In this document: piece after piece, positions 36,599 through 47,715 of the stretch
Layout of the letters: each line of letters opens with the position of its first letter
Numbering within the stretch: the stretch's first letter is position 1
Source of the DNA: Ailanthus altissimus
Lineage: Eukaryota > Streptophyta > Magnoliopsida > Sapindales > Simaroubaceae
Length of the DNA stretch: 64,000 bases
Reading direction: 5' to 3'
NCBI GenBank assembly: GCA_946807835.1
Contig: OX327694.1
Span: 4,538,001-4,602,000, forward strand
The notes under the pieces: generated by a model
Database searches by the model: none
Told to the model about the DNA's origin: nothing
The model's input: only the letters and a program-made list of their open reading frames with translations
Translations under genes and position numbers: made by a program

Positions 36599-36745
36599 TT
36601 TAATTGGTATTCTAAATCTTTTATTTTATATTGATGTGTCAAATATTATTAAATAATAAAATTATATAATTTTTAAAAATTACTTATTACATTATTTTAT
36701 CATTCAATAATTATTTGATATGTCATTTAAAATAAAAATATTTAA
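36599..36745. mobile_element. MITE-like element between 12-bp direct repeats
   Basis: A 147-base AT-rich palindromic sequence with long imperfect inverted arms (TGATGTGTCAAAT at left against the complement of ATTTGATATGTCA at right). It is flanked by AATGTTATACTT at 36587-36598 and 36746-36757. The length of the direct repeat would suit a Mutator-like target duplication, but AT-richness weakens the case. Confidence 0.4.
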
Positions 36746-37184
36746 AATGTTATACTTCTTTAGGCTTATTGAATGAAAGATACATGCATGGATGTATAAT
36801 TTAAGCTCTTATGTACCTTCTCTTCTTATTAAAAATTTTTAAAATAACAAAAAAACAAGTAAATTGTTTTGTTAAAGACCTTATTGTTGAACCGGAAGTG
36901 TATTAAGCAAATAATATAGCAACAGCAACAAACAATTAGAAAGTAATATAGAGAGAGAAAGGTAGAAGAAAACATAAGAATTTACATGGTTTCGACAACT
37001 TATCTACATCTACGGTGGATTAAGATTTCACTTCTTTATTAATGAATTATAAGACACTCATAAATTATACCTTTACCAAGAAATATTAAAGCTCACAAAG
37101 AACTCTCAACAATTTCTCACTCATCTGTTTCTCTTGTAAACTAGAATTTTTCTCTTATGTGTAGTTGTATTGTGATATGTTTAT

Positions 37185-38270
37185 TGTTGAAAAATTGGTA
37201 ATTCAACAATCTTGCTTGGACAAGAATTGAGATGAACACCAAAGTGGAGAGTCACAAGAAGTCTAAAACGTGTGAAACACGTATAGAAAAGTTTATGACA
37301 TGTGAGACACGAAGGGGGAAGCGAAAGGGGACTTGAAGACGGGAAGAAAGTGAAGAAAACGCAGGAGGAGCTGCCAGGCATGAACGCCGCAATGCCCAGG
37401 GATGAGTGCCGCAGCGCTAGATGCGTCAGAAGTCAGTTTTTCATCAGGATTTCGAGTTTTGAAAAGTTTTGGACTTCTAAAACAAGTGGACTCTTACTCC
37501 AAAAAGGAATAGGGTTAGTAGGCATAACATACACCCTATATAAACACTTGTAAACCCTTTAATTGAGATTAAGCATTAAGAGAAGAGAATAACTGGGTAA
37601 ACACTAAGTGCTTGTATGCACTATAGTGGAACCGTCGTTTGGGTGATCATTGTTCGTGGTAGAACAAGGGTTCACTAAACATTAGGTTCTTTTGAGTGTT
37701 TTTCAAATTGAATTTTCCTTGTAAAATCTCTAGGGAGTTAATAAGAAAGGCTAGGATCTTTGGATCCACCGTAAACGTAAGTAATTAGTCGAATCACGTA
37801 AGATTATGTTGTGCTCTTTTATATCTTGCTTTAGATTCTTGTTATTTTTGCTTGATTAACAGGTTATTCCGCTGCGCAAGGAGGTTAGGGTTCTAGGTTG
37901 AATCTTGGGCTCTTCGCTTCAACATAGCCTCGAGAAGGAGAAGGGCGTTCCCTCCCTCAACAAACAGTAGAACAAGGGTTCACTAAACATTTAGTCCTTT
38001 TAAGGGTTCTTCAAATTGGGTTTTCCTTATAAAATCTCTAAGGAGTCAATAAGAGAGGTTAGAATCCTTGGATCCACTATGGACGTAGGTAATTGGCCGA
38101 ACCACGTAAGATTATGTTGTGCTATTTTATATTCTACTTTAGATTCTTGTTATTTTTGCTTGATTAATAGGTTATTCCGTTGTGCAAGGAGGTTAGCGTT
38201 CTAGGTTGAATCTTGGGTTTTTCGCTTCAACATAACCTCGAGAAGAAGAAGAGTATTCACTCCTTCAACA
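37185..38270 (+). mobile_element. Solo copia LTR with internal duplicated 3' end
   Basis: Opens TGTTGAAAAATTGG, closes CTCCTTCAACA, and is flanked by tttat at 37180-37184 and 38271-38275. Related to the LTRs of copia element A. A TATA box (ctatataaac) lies near 37534 and a GC-rich segment at about 37370-37432. A block of about 307 bases at the 3' end is duplicated in tandem: the first copy starts near 37659 and ends CCTCAACA near 37962, the second starts near 37966. Confidence 0.8.
37659..38270. repeat. Tandem duplication of about 307 bp inside the solo LTR
   Basis: Each copy begins 'gtagaacaagggttcact', holds 'taagattatgttgtgct' and 'tcttgttatttttgcttg', and ends in a copy of the LTR terminus (TCAACA). 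They differ by scattered substitutions, so the duplication is not brand new. Confidence 0.8.
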
Positions 38271-38479
38271 TTTATAAAACAAAATAAAACTCTTATATAG
38301 GCTATAGACGTCCTAGGAAAACCCTAAACCGAGTGAGAACAAGATTAGAAAGTCTTAGCATACTTAGGATATTTAAGCAAGGCATTACTAGCACAAGCGC
38401 TGCGTTGAGGGCCGTTAGGCCTTGGACCTGGGTGCTGCAGTGCTGCACCTAGAGTGCCGCGTTATTTAAGCTAGGCCTA

Positions 38480-39093
38480 GGTAGCTCTTCTCTAACTCTT
38501 TCAAGTTCAATGATGTTTTAATATCTGTCATCTTAAAAGACTCTCTTTCTTAGAAAAATGTATCAATGAAGTGCTCATATCTCTGAGGTAGAGAACTCAA
38601 CAAGATGATTGTTTTATCTTTATCTTCAATTTTCACATCAATCATTTACAAATCAATGATGATCTTGTTAAAGACATCTATGTGATCTTTTATCATAATT
38701 CTTTCAGCCATAGTCAACTAATACAGTTTTTACTTGATATAAAAATGATTAGCTAACGATTTCATCATGTATAGGTCATCAAGCTTCTTTTAAAGGCTCA
38801 TTATTGTCTTTTTCCTAGCTACATCCCTGAAGGCTTTATTACTCAATGATAAAAAGATTATGTTGTAGCCCTTCTTCTAAATACTTTCAATGTTAGGATC
38901 AAGTTTTGATATATCTTTGACTTCTTCTCTTTATTGGTTATTTCTTGAGCCTCTTCAAGGGTTAAATCTAACCCTTAGCTCACCAACAAAGTCATAACCT
39001 CGACCTTCAATAAATTGAAGTTATTATACATGTTGAATTTCTCAACTTCATACTTGTGTGATCCTATGAATGTTTAACCAAATTCTAATACCA
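38480..39093 (-). pseudogene. Copia gag remnant with primer-binding site
   Basis: On the minus strand, a gag frame parallel to 43459-44098 and 57000-57540 is visible as pieces such as YEVEKFN-like start near 39050 and MTDIKTSLNLKEL-like end near 38510, with stops and frameshifts. A corrupted primer site, the complement of 'ttctaatacca' (39083-39093; canonical ctctgatacca), stands between gag and the right LTR. Confidence 0.6.
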
Positions 39094-39386
39094 GTTTGTT
39101 ACGAAATATTCTTCATAAGCATAACGGTTACATTACATAACTAAAGAAAATAAGAGAAGCAAAGAGAAATAATAATAAGAAAGCACACACAAAGATTTAC
39201 ATGATTCGACAATTGCCTACATCCATGGCGGATCAAAATCCACACTTCCTTTATTAAACTAAAGAATCACAAAGATATCTCTATCTCAATATATTACAAT
39301 TGAATGCTCTCAATTTGGTGTTATTGATGATGTTTAAACAGGCCAAAACAATGCTCTTATATATCCCTCATATGTTTTAAGTAAAC

Positions 39387-40235
39387 TATTGAAGTGGAAG
39401 CACACAAACAAGTAAAAATCACCCAAGCAATATATACAGAACAAGTTAATTAAGGAATAAATAGAGAAAGTGTAGAAGAAGAACACACAAAGAATTACGT
39501 GGTTCGACAACTTGCCTATGTCCACGGCGGATCAAGATCACCTCTTATTATGAATCACAAAGCACTCACAAAGTATGTCTATTACAAGAAAGATCACAAA
39601 GAAAACTCTCTGTTACACTCTAGGAATTTTCTCTTACAAAAAACTACAAAGATTGTTGATGATCACTTAGATTTCTCAACCTCTCACAAAGATTAATTGA
39701 TGATCACAAAGATGTGTTTACAAGCTAATTGATAGTCTTTATATAGGCTTTGGGATGACCTAGGTTTACTCTATACATGCAGGAGTCGTATTAGGGAGTT
39801 CTGAAATAAGTGGGAGACGAAATAAGGAAGTTTTCTTATTTCAGGATACTGTTCCTAACTCCAGTGCCACGGTGCTGGTGCACCCATCTGAGAGCTGCGA
39901 CTCTCGTCTCCTAGCACCGCAATGCTCAGTTGCTGGATTGGGGGTCGCAGTGCCCACGCCTGGTCTCCTCGGCGCTGGCGCCTAGTGCGCCATTCTTTAT
40001 TTTTTGCCTCCTTTTGCGTTCATCTTCGATCCGTGCGAACCCTACGCACTTGACTTGCTCTTCAAATCATATCCCGATGATTTTCAATCAATATTCTTAC
40101 AAATTTCCTCCTTGATTCAAAATCATCCACAAAGCAACTTGATCCTCATTTTTGCATCTTCGGTCACCCTCACAAAATAGTGACTTCGGTTAAGTCCTTG
40201 CATAGGACGAACTTAACCGAAGACGGACGAACTTA
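39387..40235 (-). repeat. 3' LTR of copia-2
   Basis: Starts TATTGAAGTGGAAG (TG changed to TA) and ends near 40235 before RNase H sequence. A GC-rich segment lies at about 39858-39992. It contains a short direct duplication 'gacgaacttaaccgaaga' near 40206-40240, so the inner boundary is approximate. Confidence 0.65.
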
Positions 40236-40249
40236 ACCGAAGACAGTGT

Positions 40250-43200
40250 CTAAGTTAACATATCAGCAGGGTTTTTAGATGACGCTATCTTTGTCAAACT
40301 AACTTCACCACTTTGGACAATCTCTCGAATGTAATAAAGCCTCACATCAATGTGTTTTGACCTCTCATGGAACACTTGATGCTTGGTTAGGTGTATGACA
40401 CTCTGGCTGTCACAATACACACCGGTATTTACATCTTTATTAACCAATATCTCGACACATATGCCTTTTAACAACTCAGCCTCCTTGATAGCTTCACCAA
40501 CAACTATGTACTCCGCCTCTGTGGTAGAGAGTGCAACCACATGTTGTAGAACTAATCTCCAACACACACTACACCCAAACACTGTGAATACGTAGCTCGT
40601 CAACGATATTCTCTTGTCTAGATCACCTGTATAATCTGAGTTTACGTACTTTCTTACCATTTCATTGCTGTCATCATCCCTCTTATATATCAACCCGTGA
40701 TTTGACTTTCCCTTAAGATATCTAAGAATCCAATTTACTACAAGCCAGTGATCTTTACTCGGATTTGCCATGTATCTACTCACCACACTCACAGCTTGTG
40801 TTATGTCTGGTGTTGTGCAAACCATTGCATACATGATACTCCTTACAACGCTTGTATACGGTACTTTACTCATCTACAGTTTCTCCTCATCGAATGTCGG
40901 CAACTGTGCTGTTGAAAGTCTGAAATGCATGGCCAAAGGAGTAGATACAGCTTTGCGTTAGACATACCAAACTTCTCTAGAATTTTGACTATATATCGCT
41001 GTTAGGACAAGAAGATAACATCTCTTCTTTCCCTCACAATGTCAATACCCAAAATTCTCTTCGCTGCTCCCAAATCCTTCATTTCAAACTCGCCACTTAA
41101 CTGTTTCTTGAGCTTCTGTATTTCTTCTATATTCTTGTATGCGATCAACATATCATCGACGTATAGAAGAAAATACATCATCCCATAACTTATGCTCTTG
41201 AAGTACACGCATCCGTCATACTTACTCATACTAAAGCCACAAGCCATCATAAACTCATCAAATCTCCTATACCACTGTCTAGGTGATTGCTTTAACCCGT
41301 ATAATGACTTCTTTAGCAAACAAGCATGATTTTCTTTACCAGGCTCTTTGAACCCTTACGGCTGTGCCATATATATTGTCTCTTCAAGCTCTCCATGTAG
41401 AAAAGATATCTTTACATCCATCTGCTCTAGATGTAAATCAAGATTTTCACACATAGCTAACAAAATCCTAATAGATGTGTGCTTGACAACTGAAGAGAAT
41501 ATCTCATGAAAATCGACTCCCTCTCTCTGAGTAAAACTTTATGCTACTAACCTAGCCTTGAATCTTTTAGGCTTAATCTCTAGTATCCCCTCCTTTACCT
41601 TATACACCCACTTGCACCCGACTAACTTCTTTTGAGGTCTCTCCACCAACTTTCAAGTATTGTTCTTTCTAAGAGAACTTAATTCTTCTTCTATGGCCTG
41701 CTGTCATTCTTTCTTGTTTTCACTCTTCATAGCCTTACCATATATCCTAAGCTCATCATACTCAAGAGTGTAAGCAGAATTAAATGCATGAGTAACTAAA
41801 TCTGCTTGTGCATACCTGCCTAGTAGGTTAATCATTCTCCTTAGCATGTCTCTGGCTAACTGGTACTCTTCAAGTTCTATTTCAAGAGTTCTAGTCTTTC
41901 TTTGGGTGGACTTAGAAGGACTCGACGGTGTTTTTGGTTCATCTTCAAGGATCTCTATGTTGAAGCATTGATCTGAAGGTATATTAGATTTACTTTTATT
42001 CTCCACTTCAACTTCTATTAACTCGGGTACTGAGTCTTCCTTGGGCATAGGTTCTTCTTTCTCATCTTCTTGAGAGGTTTTCAGCATCGACATCCCATCG
42101 AACGTTACGTCGCAGCTTATGATACTCCTTAGTGGTGTTAAGTCTTTACACCACACCTTATATCCTTTTACTCATTTGAGATATCCTATGAATACCCTTT
42201 TAATAGCTCTAGGTTTCAACTTTCCCTCCTTAACATGTATAAAGGTAGGGCAACCAAATATTCTGAAGTGGTCATACTTCAGAAGATTGCTAGACCATTT
42301 CTCTTTTGGTGTCTTGAAGTTAATTGCTGAGGAGAGACTTCTATTGATCAAGTAAGCTGCAGTCACTACAGCTTCTCCCTAGAATGTCTTGGACATCTTC
42401 GCATTGGTAAGCATGCATCTAACCTTTTCAAGTAGGGTCCTATTCATCCTCTCAGCTACGCCATTTTGCTATGGTGTTGATCTTACCGTTCTATGCCTTA
42501 CAATCCTATGCTTGGCACAAAACCCATCAAACTCTCAATTGTAATATTTGAAGCCGTTGTCAGTTCTCAACCTCTTCACCCTTTTGCCAGTTTGATTCTC
42601 AACAAGAACTTTTCAAGTCTTGAATATTTCAAAGGCTTGATCATTGCTCTTCAACACATAGACCCACAGTTTTCTTGAATAGTCATCAATCAAGCTGAGA
42701 AAATACCTAACACCACCACGAGTAGCTGTTTGAGCCTGCCCCAAAGATCCAAGTGTATGTAGTTAAGAATCCCCTTAGTCTTGTGCTCACAAAACTCTAA
42801 GGGCTGAAATTTATCTTCTCCAAACGCTTTTGACTGAATAACTCCTTTAGGTTTCTCTCACCTAGGTGTGCCAGTCTAAGATGCTACAACTTGGTTTGCA
42901 TACACTCATTATTTACATAGAATAGTGCAGAATCACTTATGACTTCACCCTTAAGCACATAAACCCCTTTGTGCTTCTCTCCTCTCATCACCACCATAGA
43001 ACCTTTCAAAACTCTTAAAATTCCTCTGTCGATCCTGATGGAACACCTATTCTGGTCTAGAGTCCCTAGTGAGATCAAGTTTCTCTTCAAGTCAGGAATA
43101 TACCTAACATCTGTCAACTCTCTCACTCGCCCATCATGCAGCCTAAGGTTAACACTATCAATTTCCATCATCTAACATGCAATATCATTACCCATTAAGA

Positions 43201-44098
43201 CTTTACCACCACTAATGAGCTAAAAATTTATAAACTAAGACTTGTGTGGGCACATGTGAAAAGTGCAACTAGAATCAAGAACTCATTGTTCAGAGTTCTT
43301 ACCATCAGTAACGACGAGTGTCTCTACGCTGTCGTACCTATCATCATAAGCAAATACAGCATCCGCTTTCTTTTTATCTTATGCTCTCTTCTCAGGACAG
43401 TCCTTTATGAAGTGCCCTTCTTTCTTGCAGCAATAGCACTTCCTAGGGGTCCTAGACTTTAATTTGAGTTTTTTTTCTTCCCATCTCTATATGAGGGCCT
43501 TCCTCTTATATATAAATTTTTTGCATTGCCCTCGACCTGTTTCCCTAATAACTTTGAGTTTAATGATGATTTCATATCACTCATCGTTAAACTCTCTCTG
43601 CCGTAGAGTAGCGTATCAACAAAACTCCCATAGCTCTTGGGGAGTGAACTCGGCAGGATAATTACTCTATCTTCATCTTCTATCTTGATGTTAATAGACT
43701 CAAGATCAAGGATGATCTTATTAAAGGCGTCTATATGATCTTTCATCGGCTTGCCCTCTGACATGGACAGCTGATATAGCTTCAAACGATTTCCTCATAT
43801 AAAGAGAGTCAAGCTTCTCCCAAAGACCTATTGCCGTCGTCTCACCTGCTACTTCCCTTAGTACTTCATCGCTCAATGACAGAATAATTATGCTATGAGC
43901 TCTTTCTTGAATGTCCCTTCTTTTTGCTTTAGCTTTAAATGACTCTGGCATCTTCTCTTCATCACTAGATGGAGCTGCAGTCTCCTCTAATGCCAAACCA
44001 AGCCTTTGGCTCACCAACAACGCCTTAACCTTCATCTTCCACAGATTGAAGTCATTCGTACCATTGAATTTCTCTACCTCATACTTGGGTGTGGCCAT
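40250..44098 (-). pseudogene. Copia-2 gag-pol remnant
   Basis: On the minus strand, from right to left: gag MATPKYEVEKFNGTNDFN (44098 down to 43459), a cysteine knuckle (CYCCKKEGHF, near 43440), protease-linked region with HDGRVRELTDVRYIPDLKRN (43171-42884), integrase pieces (near 42850-42172, SLSSAINFKTPKEKW), a linker (42156-41704), reverse transcriptase (ending 41002 with SLYGLKQSPRQWYRRFDEF and LLYVDDMLIAY) and RNase H (40873-40250, YVNSDYTGD, STTEAEY, CDSQSVIHLTKH). ORF starts fall in two reading frames, showing real frameshifts. Nonfunctional. Confidence 0.8.
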
Positions 44099-44115
44099 GT
44101 CTGCTTAGAACCTAA

Positions 44116-44126
44116 CTCTGATACCA
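44116..44126 (-). other. Primer-binding site of copia-2
   Basis: CTCTGATACCA on the plus strand, the complement of TGGTATCAGAG, 3 bases from the right LTR. Confidence 0.88.
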
Positions 44127-44129
44127 GTT

Positions 44130-44864
44130 TGTTGAAGCAGAAGCACACAAACAAGCAAAATTCACTTAAACAATATATACAGAACAAGTTAATTAAGGAA
44201 TAAATAGAGAAATGGTAGAAGAAGAACACATAAACAATTACATGATTTGGCAACTTGTCTACATCCACGACGGATCAAGATCACACTCTTCTCTTATTAT
44301 GAATCATAAGACATTCACAAAATATGCCTATTATAAGAAAGATCACAAAGAAAACTCTCTCTTACACTCTAGGGATTTTCTCTCACAAAAAACCATAAAG
44401 ATTGTTGATGATCACTTAGATTTCTCAACCTCTCACAAAGATTAATTGATGATCACAAAGATGTGTTTACAAGCCAATTGATAGCCTTTATATAGGTTTT
44501 GAGACGACCTAAGTTTACCCTATATGTGTGGGAGTTATATTAGGGAGTCTTGAAACAAATGGGAGACGAAATAAGGAAGTTTCCTTATTTCAGGATACTG
44601 TTCCCATCTCCAGCGCCACGGCGCTGGGCTCTCACAGCCGCGGCGCTTGTGCGCCCGTCTAAGCACTACGAAGCTCGTCTCTTGGCACCGTGGCGATCAG
44701 TTGCTGGATTGGGCGCCGCAGAGCCCACGCCTGGTCGTCGCGGCGCTAGCGCCTAATGCGCCCTTCTTCGTTTTTCGCCTTCTTTCGCATCCGTTTTTGA
44801 TCTGTGCGTACCCTACGCACTTGACTTAATCATATTTCGATGATTTTTAATTAATATTCTCACA
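44130..44864 (-). repeat. 5' LTR of copia-2
   Basis: 735 bases, TGTTGAAGCAGAAG to ATTCTCACA on the plus strand. TATA-like 'tttatataggt' near 44485; a strongly GC-rich segment at about 44594-44762 upstream of it in transcription direction. Confidence 0.85.
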
Positions 44865-45199
44865 TAAACCTTAGTCTGAGTTACATTAAAAAATGAAAGT
44901 TTAAAACAATTTAATAAAATTCAAATTTGAGAAGGGCTTGCATTAGCACCATGGCACTACCTCTTCGATATCGTGGCATAAATTATCCAGGTGCTAGCGT
45001 TACTAGAGGTTCTAACTTAAACGTTGCAGTGTTGAGTAACTAACATTGCAACACTCAGACATAAAAGCAGCATCCTGATCCTCTAATTTTGTCCTAAATT
45101 TATACTTCTGCTTTATTCTCAATTTAATATCACCTTCTTCTTAATAACTCGATTAAAATCATATTTTATATAATTTTTAATTATTATTTTTTATAATAT

Positions 45200-45406
45200 A
45201 AAAATATATATAATTAATTTAATAAGTTACATAATTTACCATATAGTTAATAATACTATTATATGTTATTATTGTATAATAAATTTATAAAAATTTTATA
45301 ATATTTATATTATTTATAATGTATTATAAAATATTATTATATATTTAAAAATTTATTTTATAATGAGATACGTAATTAATTAAATTGATTATTTATATAA
45401 ATATAT
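45200..45406. other. AT-rich spacer
   Basis: Almost pure A/T sequence between the old copia LTR and the duplicated block. Nothing recognised. Confidence 0.4.
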
Positions 45407-46116
45407 ACCCCGAATAATTTGGAGAAAAGTTACTTTAAAAAAGAGGGCCGGGGAAGTAAAATCTGAAAAAGAGAAACAAAAGGTGTCAGTTGAATTATTG
45501 CATATCATGGCAGAAGGTGTCAGTTGCATTAGTACACAACAACAATTGGCATCCAATGCAAGTTGTTTTTTAAGTTTACCCAGCACGTGCACAATGTTGT
45601 AAAGGCACCTATATGCATACAGGGAGAGAGAGGAAAACATTAAACTCAATAAAATTTGACATATATATTTTGAAATTAATCATTCAAATGATGATAATAA
45701 AAGAAAATAAATATAAATTATATAACATAATTTATTAACTCTTTTGTAATCGTTTCGTATAATTTTTTCCTAAAAAAGAAAAAAAAATAGAAATTTATCA
45801 TTAAGAAATTAATCTCATACATGGAGGCTAATACTGATCATAATGGTCGGATCTCACAGAAGGAATTTTCAGTTTGCTTTCTAGAGGAAACAAAGAACCA
45901 ATAAAGGAATCCCTCCTTTTGAAGTAGTCTAATCACGAAACCTTTAATTATAAGTTAAGTTTAATTTACTAATATTAGAAATGATACATAACAAGGACTA
46001 ATTAAACTTTTGTTTTTCGAATAATCCTTGGTTTGTAGCTGTGTTATGACTTTTCCTTTCAGGATTATTTTCTCTATCTTTTGCTTTTATTTGAAATTGC
46101 AAATGCTAATTATGCT
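45407..46116. repeat. Duplicated block, copy 1
   Basis: About 700 bases closely similar to 58137-58855 (from 'ttggagaaaagttac' through 'tacacaacaacaattgg' and 'catggaggct' to 'aaatgctaattatg'). A third, more diverged partial copy is at about 59490-59760. It ends exactly where peroxidase-like sequence begins. No open frame of note. Confidence 0.75.
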
Positions 46117-46945
46117 AAAGAAGTGCCCTGCTGTTGTTTCTTGCGCTGACATCTTGGCTTTGGTTGCTAGAGATGCAGTTGGGCTGGTAAGCAATTGTTA
46201 TGCACATATTTTGTGAAAATATAGACATACTTGCACAACTATAATTTATTGAAATTGTATCATATATTTTATCTTTTAGATAAAAGGACCATTTTGAAAG
46301 TTCGGCTGGAAGAAGAGATGGAAGAGTGTCAATTGCCTCAGAGACGAGACTTGCCACCTGATCCTTCTGGCAACATAACTGTGCTAAAGCAAATGTTTGC
46401 AGCAAAGGGTTTAAGCGTTAAAGACCTAGTGGTTCTATCAGGCTATTTATAATTTGTACTCTGTTTGTTTCGAAGAATTATCAAGAGATTCTAATTATTT
46501 GAGCTTTATTTATGTTATCTTTTTTTTTTACCGGGAGGGCATACATACTATTGGGACATCCCACTGCAGTTCCTTTGAGAGTCGATTGTACAATTTCACT
46601 TGCAAAGGTGACACAGACCCAACATTGGATCCCAATTACATAGTGCATTTGAAGAAAAAATGCAAGCCTGGGGACACAACTACACTTGTTGAAATGGATC
46701 CTGGAACCTTCAAGACATTTGATGAAGATTACTACACTCTTGTTGCTAAAAGAAGGGGGCTCTTTCAACCTGATGCAGCTCTTCTTGACGACAATGAGAC
46801 TAAAACTTATGTGAAACTTCAGGCTAATACATATGGATCTACCTTCGCCAAAGATTTTTCTGAATCGATGGTAAAGATGGGCAAAATTGGAGTCCTCACT
46901 TGCAATGCTGGTGAAATCAGGAAGCACTGTGCTGTTGTCAATTAA
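46117..46945 (+). pseudogene. Class III peroxidase pseudogene, 5'-truncated
   Basis: The end of exon 2 (about 46117-46186, KKCPAVVSCADILALVARDAVGL), exon 3 (46280-46442) and exon 4 (about 46540-46945) of a peroxidase like 14427-15803 are present. Exon 1 with the catalytic Arg and distal His and the first two thirds of exon 2 are missing, replaced by the duplicated block. Exon 3 has a frameshift near 46295 and a deletion near 46348; its donor reads GC instead of GT and the exon 4 acceptor AG is lost. Exon 4 itself is an intact frame (HTIGTSHCSSF to GEIRKHCAVVN) with the proximal heme His. It cannot make a working enzyme. Confidence 0.85.
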
Positions 46946-47149
46946 TGGCACAGCCACCTGGTGGTGACTTGTACTTTTTGCTGCTGGAACTGTATATGTT
47001 TTACATCTTTATTTATAATCATGTTTTACATAAATTTCAGTTGCAGAATATGTAATTTGTTGTGGCGAGATAATCTCTTGTATTTTCTTTCCTTTTTTCA
47101 TTTTGATTTTAAAAAAAACAATAATACTTTATTTAACTAGCTCAAGGAA

Positions 47150-47560
47150 AGGAGAAAGTGAATCCATTTTAACAATAGTTTTAATGTGATTTGGGACTTT
47201 GTCAAACCCAATAAACTCGTAATGATTGCTTAATGCAAAATGCGCTAGCTCGCAAGCAACTCTATTTGTTGAGTGAGGAAAGAAAATAAAATCACACGAA
47301 GCAAAAGATTAAGCAACATCCCAATTTCTTGCAATAAAAGGCTAAGCTCCGAAATTGAATGAACTAAATCTTTGATGTCCTTGACAAGTCCTTTAACATC
47401 ATAAGCTAATTTCAGAAATGAAACTCCAATGCTCTTCACTAAATGGACACCTCTCAGCATCGCCATCGCCTCTAAAATTAGGTAGCAAGCAGCAACTGAA
47501 CACGAAGATGAAACCAAAACATCCCACATATGATCTCGAATAACTACTCCAAGACTTGCC
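47150..47560 (-). pseudogene. Decayed RNase H-like fragment, second copy
   Basis: On the minus strand, pieces WDVLVSSSCSVAA, ILEAMAMLRGVHLVKSIG, DVKGLVKDIKDL and ISELSLLLQEIG fit the plant RNase H domain (the AEA-LRG-LA helix and the VDA-LV strand). The tail is frame-broken and ends in LTKSQITLK-like sequence. It stands just downstream of the peroxidase pseudogene. Compare 8160-8650. Confidence 0.5.
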
Positions 47561-47715
47561 TAAAATCTTTTGTAGAAGTGCCTGCATCAATATGAAATTT
47601 TATTTTGTTATTTAAATGAATGTTTATTTATCCACCTAATAAAACTATTTTGTTCACTTTCATTTCTTTATATACGTAGCACAATAGTTGCCTTAGAGAC
47701 ACATACATACATATA

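Larger units (their letters stand above)
35508..36884. other. AT-rich intergenic region with MITE-like inserts
   Basis: No gene supported. Two short inverted-repeat structures lie at 35874-35980 and 36599-36745 and are listed separately. Confidence 0.45.
36885..38470 (-). mobile_element. Copia LTR remnant hosting a solo LTR
   Basis: Starts TGTTGAACCGGAAG at 36885, carries the 'catggtttcgacaacttatctacatc' type block seen in copia-2 LTRs, and resumes after the solo LTR with a TATA-like 'ctcttatataggc' (38290) and a GC-rich segment (38390-38465). It then joins gag sequence directly, so the rest of the LTR and all of pol have been lost. It may be the left LTR of the gag remnant to its right, or of a related family joined by deletion. 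Confidence 0.5.
39387..44864 (-). mobile_element. Copia-2, full-length, minus strand
   Basis: LTRs 39387-40230 or so and 44130-44864, flanked by taaac at 39382-39386 and 44865-44869. The primer-site complement (44116-44126) sits beside the right LTR, which is therefore the 5' LTR. Internal coding runs from gag (44098) to RNase H (40250) on the minus strand, in several frames, with frameshifts and stops. It is inserted in an older copia LTR. Confidence 0.88.
39097..45200 (-). mobile_element. Old copia right LTR, split by copia-2
   Basis: The LTR starts TGTTACGAAATATTC at 39097 and runs to 39386, is interrupted by copia-2 (39387-44864), and continues from 44865 to about 45200. Its two halves match, in order, the right LTR of the old copia at 57566-58135 (cttcataagcat, gcttatgtccat-like block, then 'gtgctagc' GC-rich block). 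The right end fades into AT-rich sequence and is approximate. Confidence 0.6.

Noticed and set aside
45819..45880. A 12-residue match to an EF-hand calcium loop (NTDHNGRISQKE) in the duplicated block
   Set aside because: It stands alone without flanking helices or an open frame, and copy 2 of the block has an indel right after it. Chance is the better explanation.
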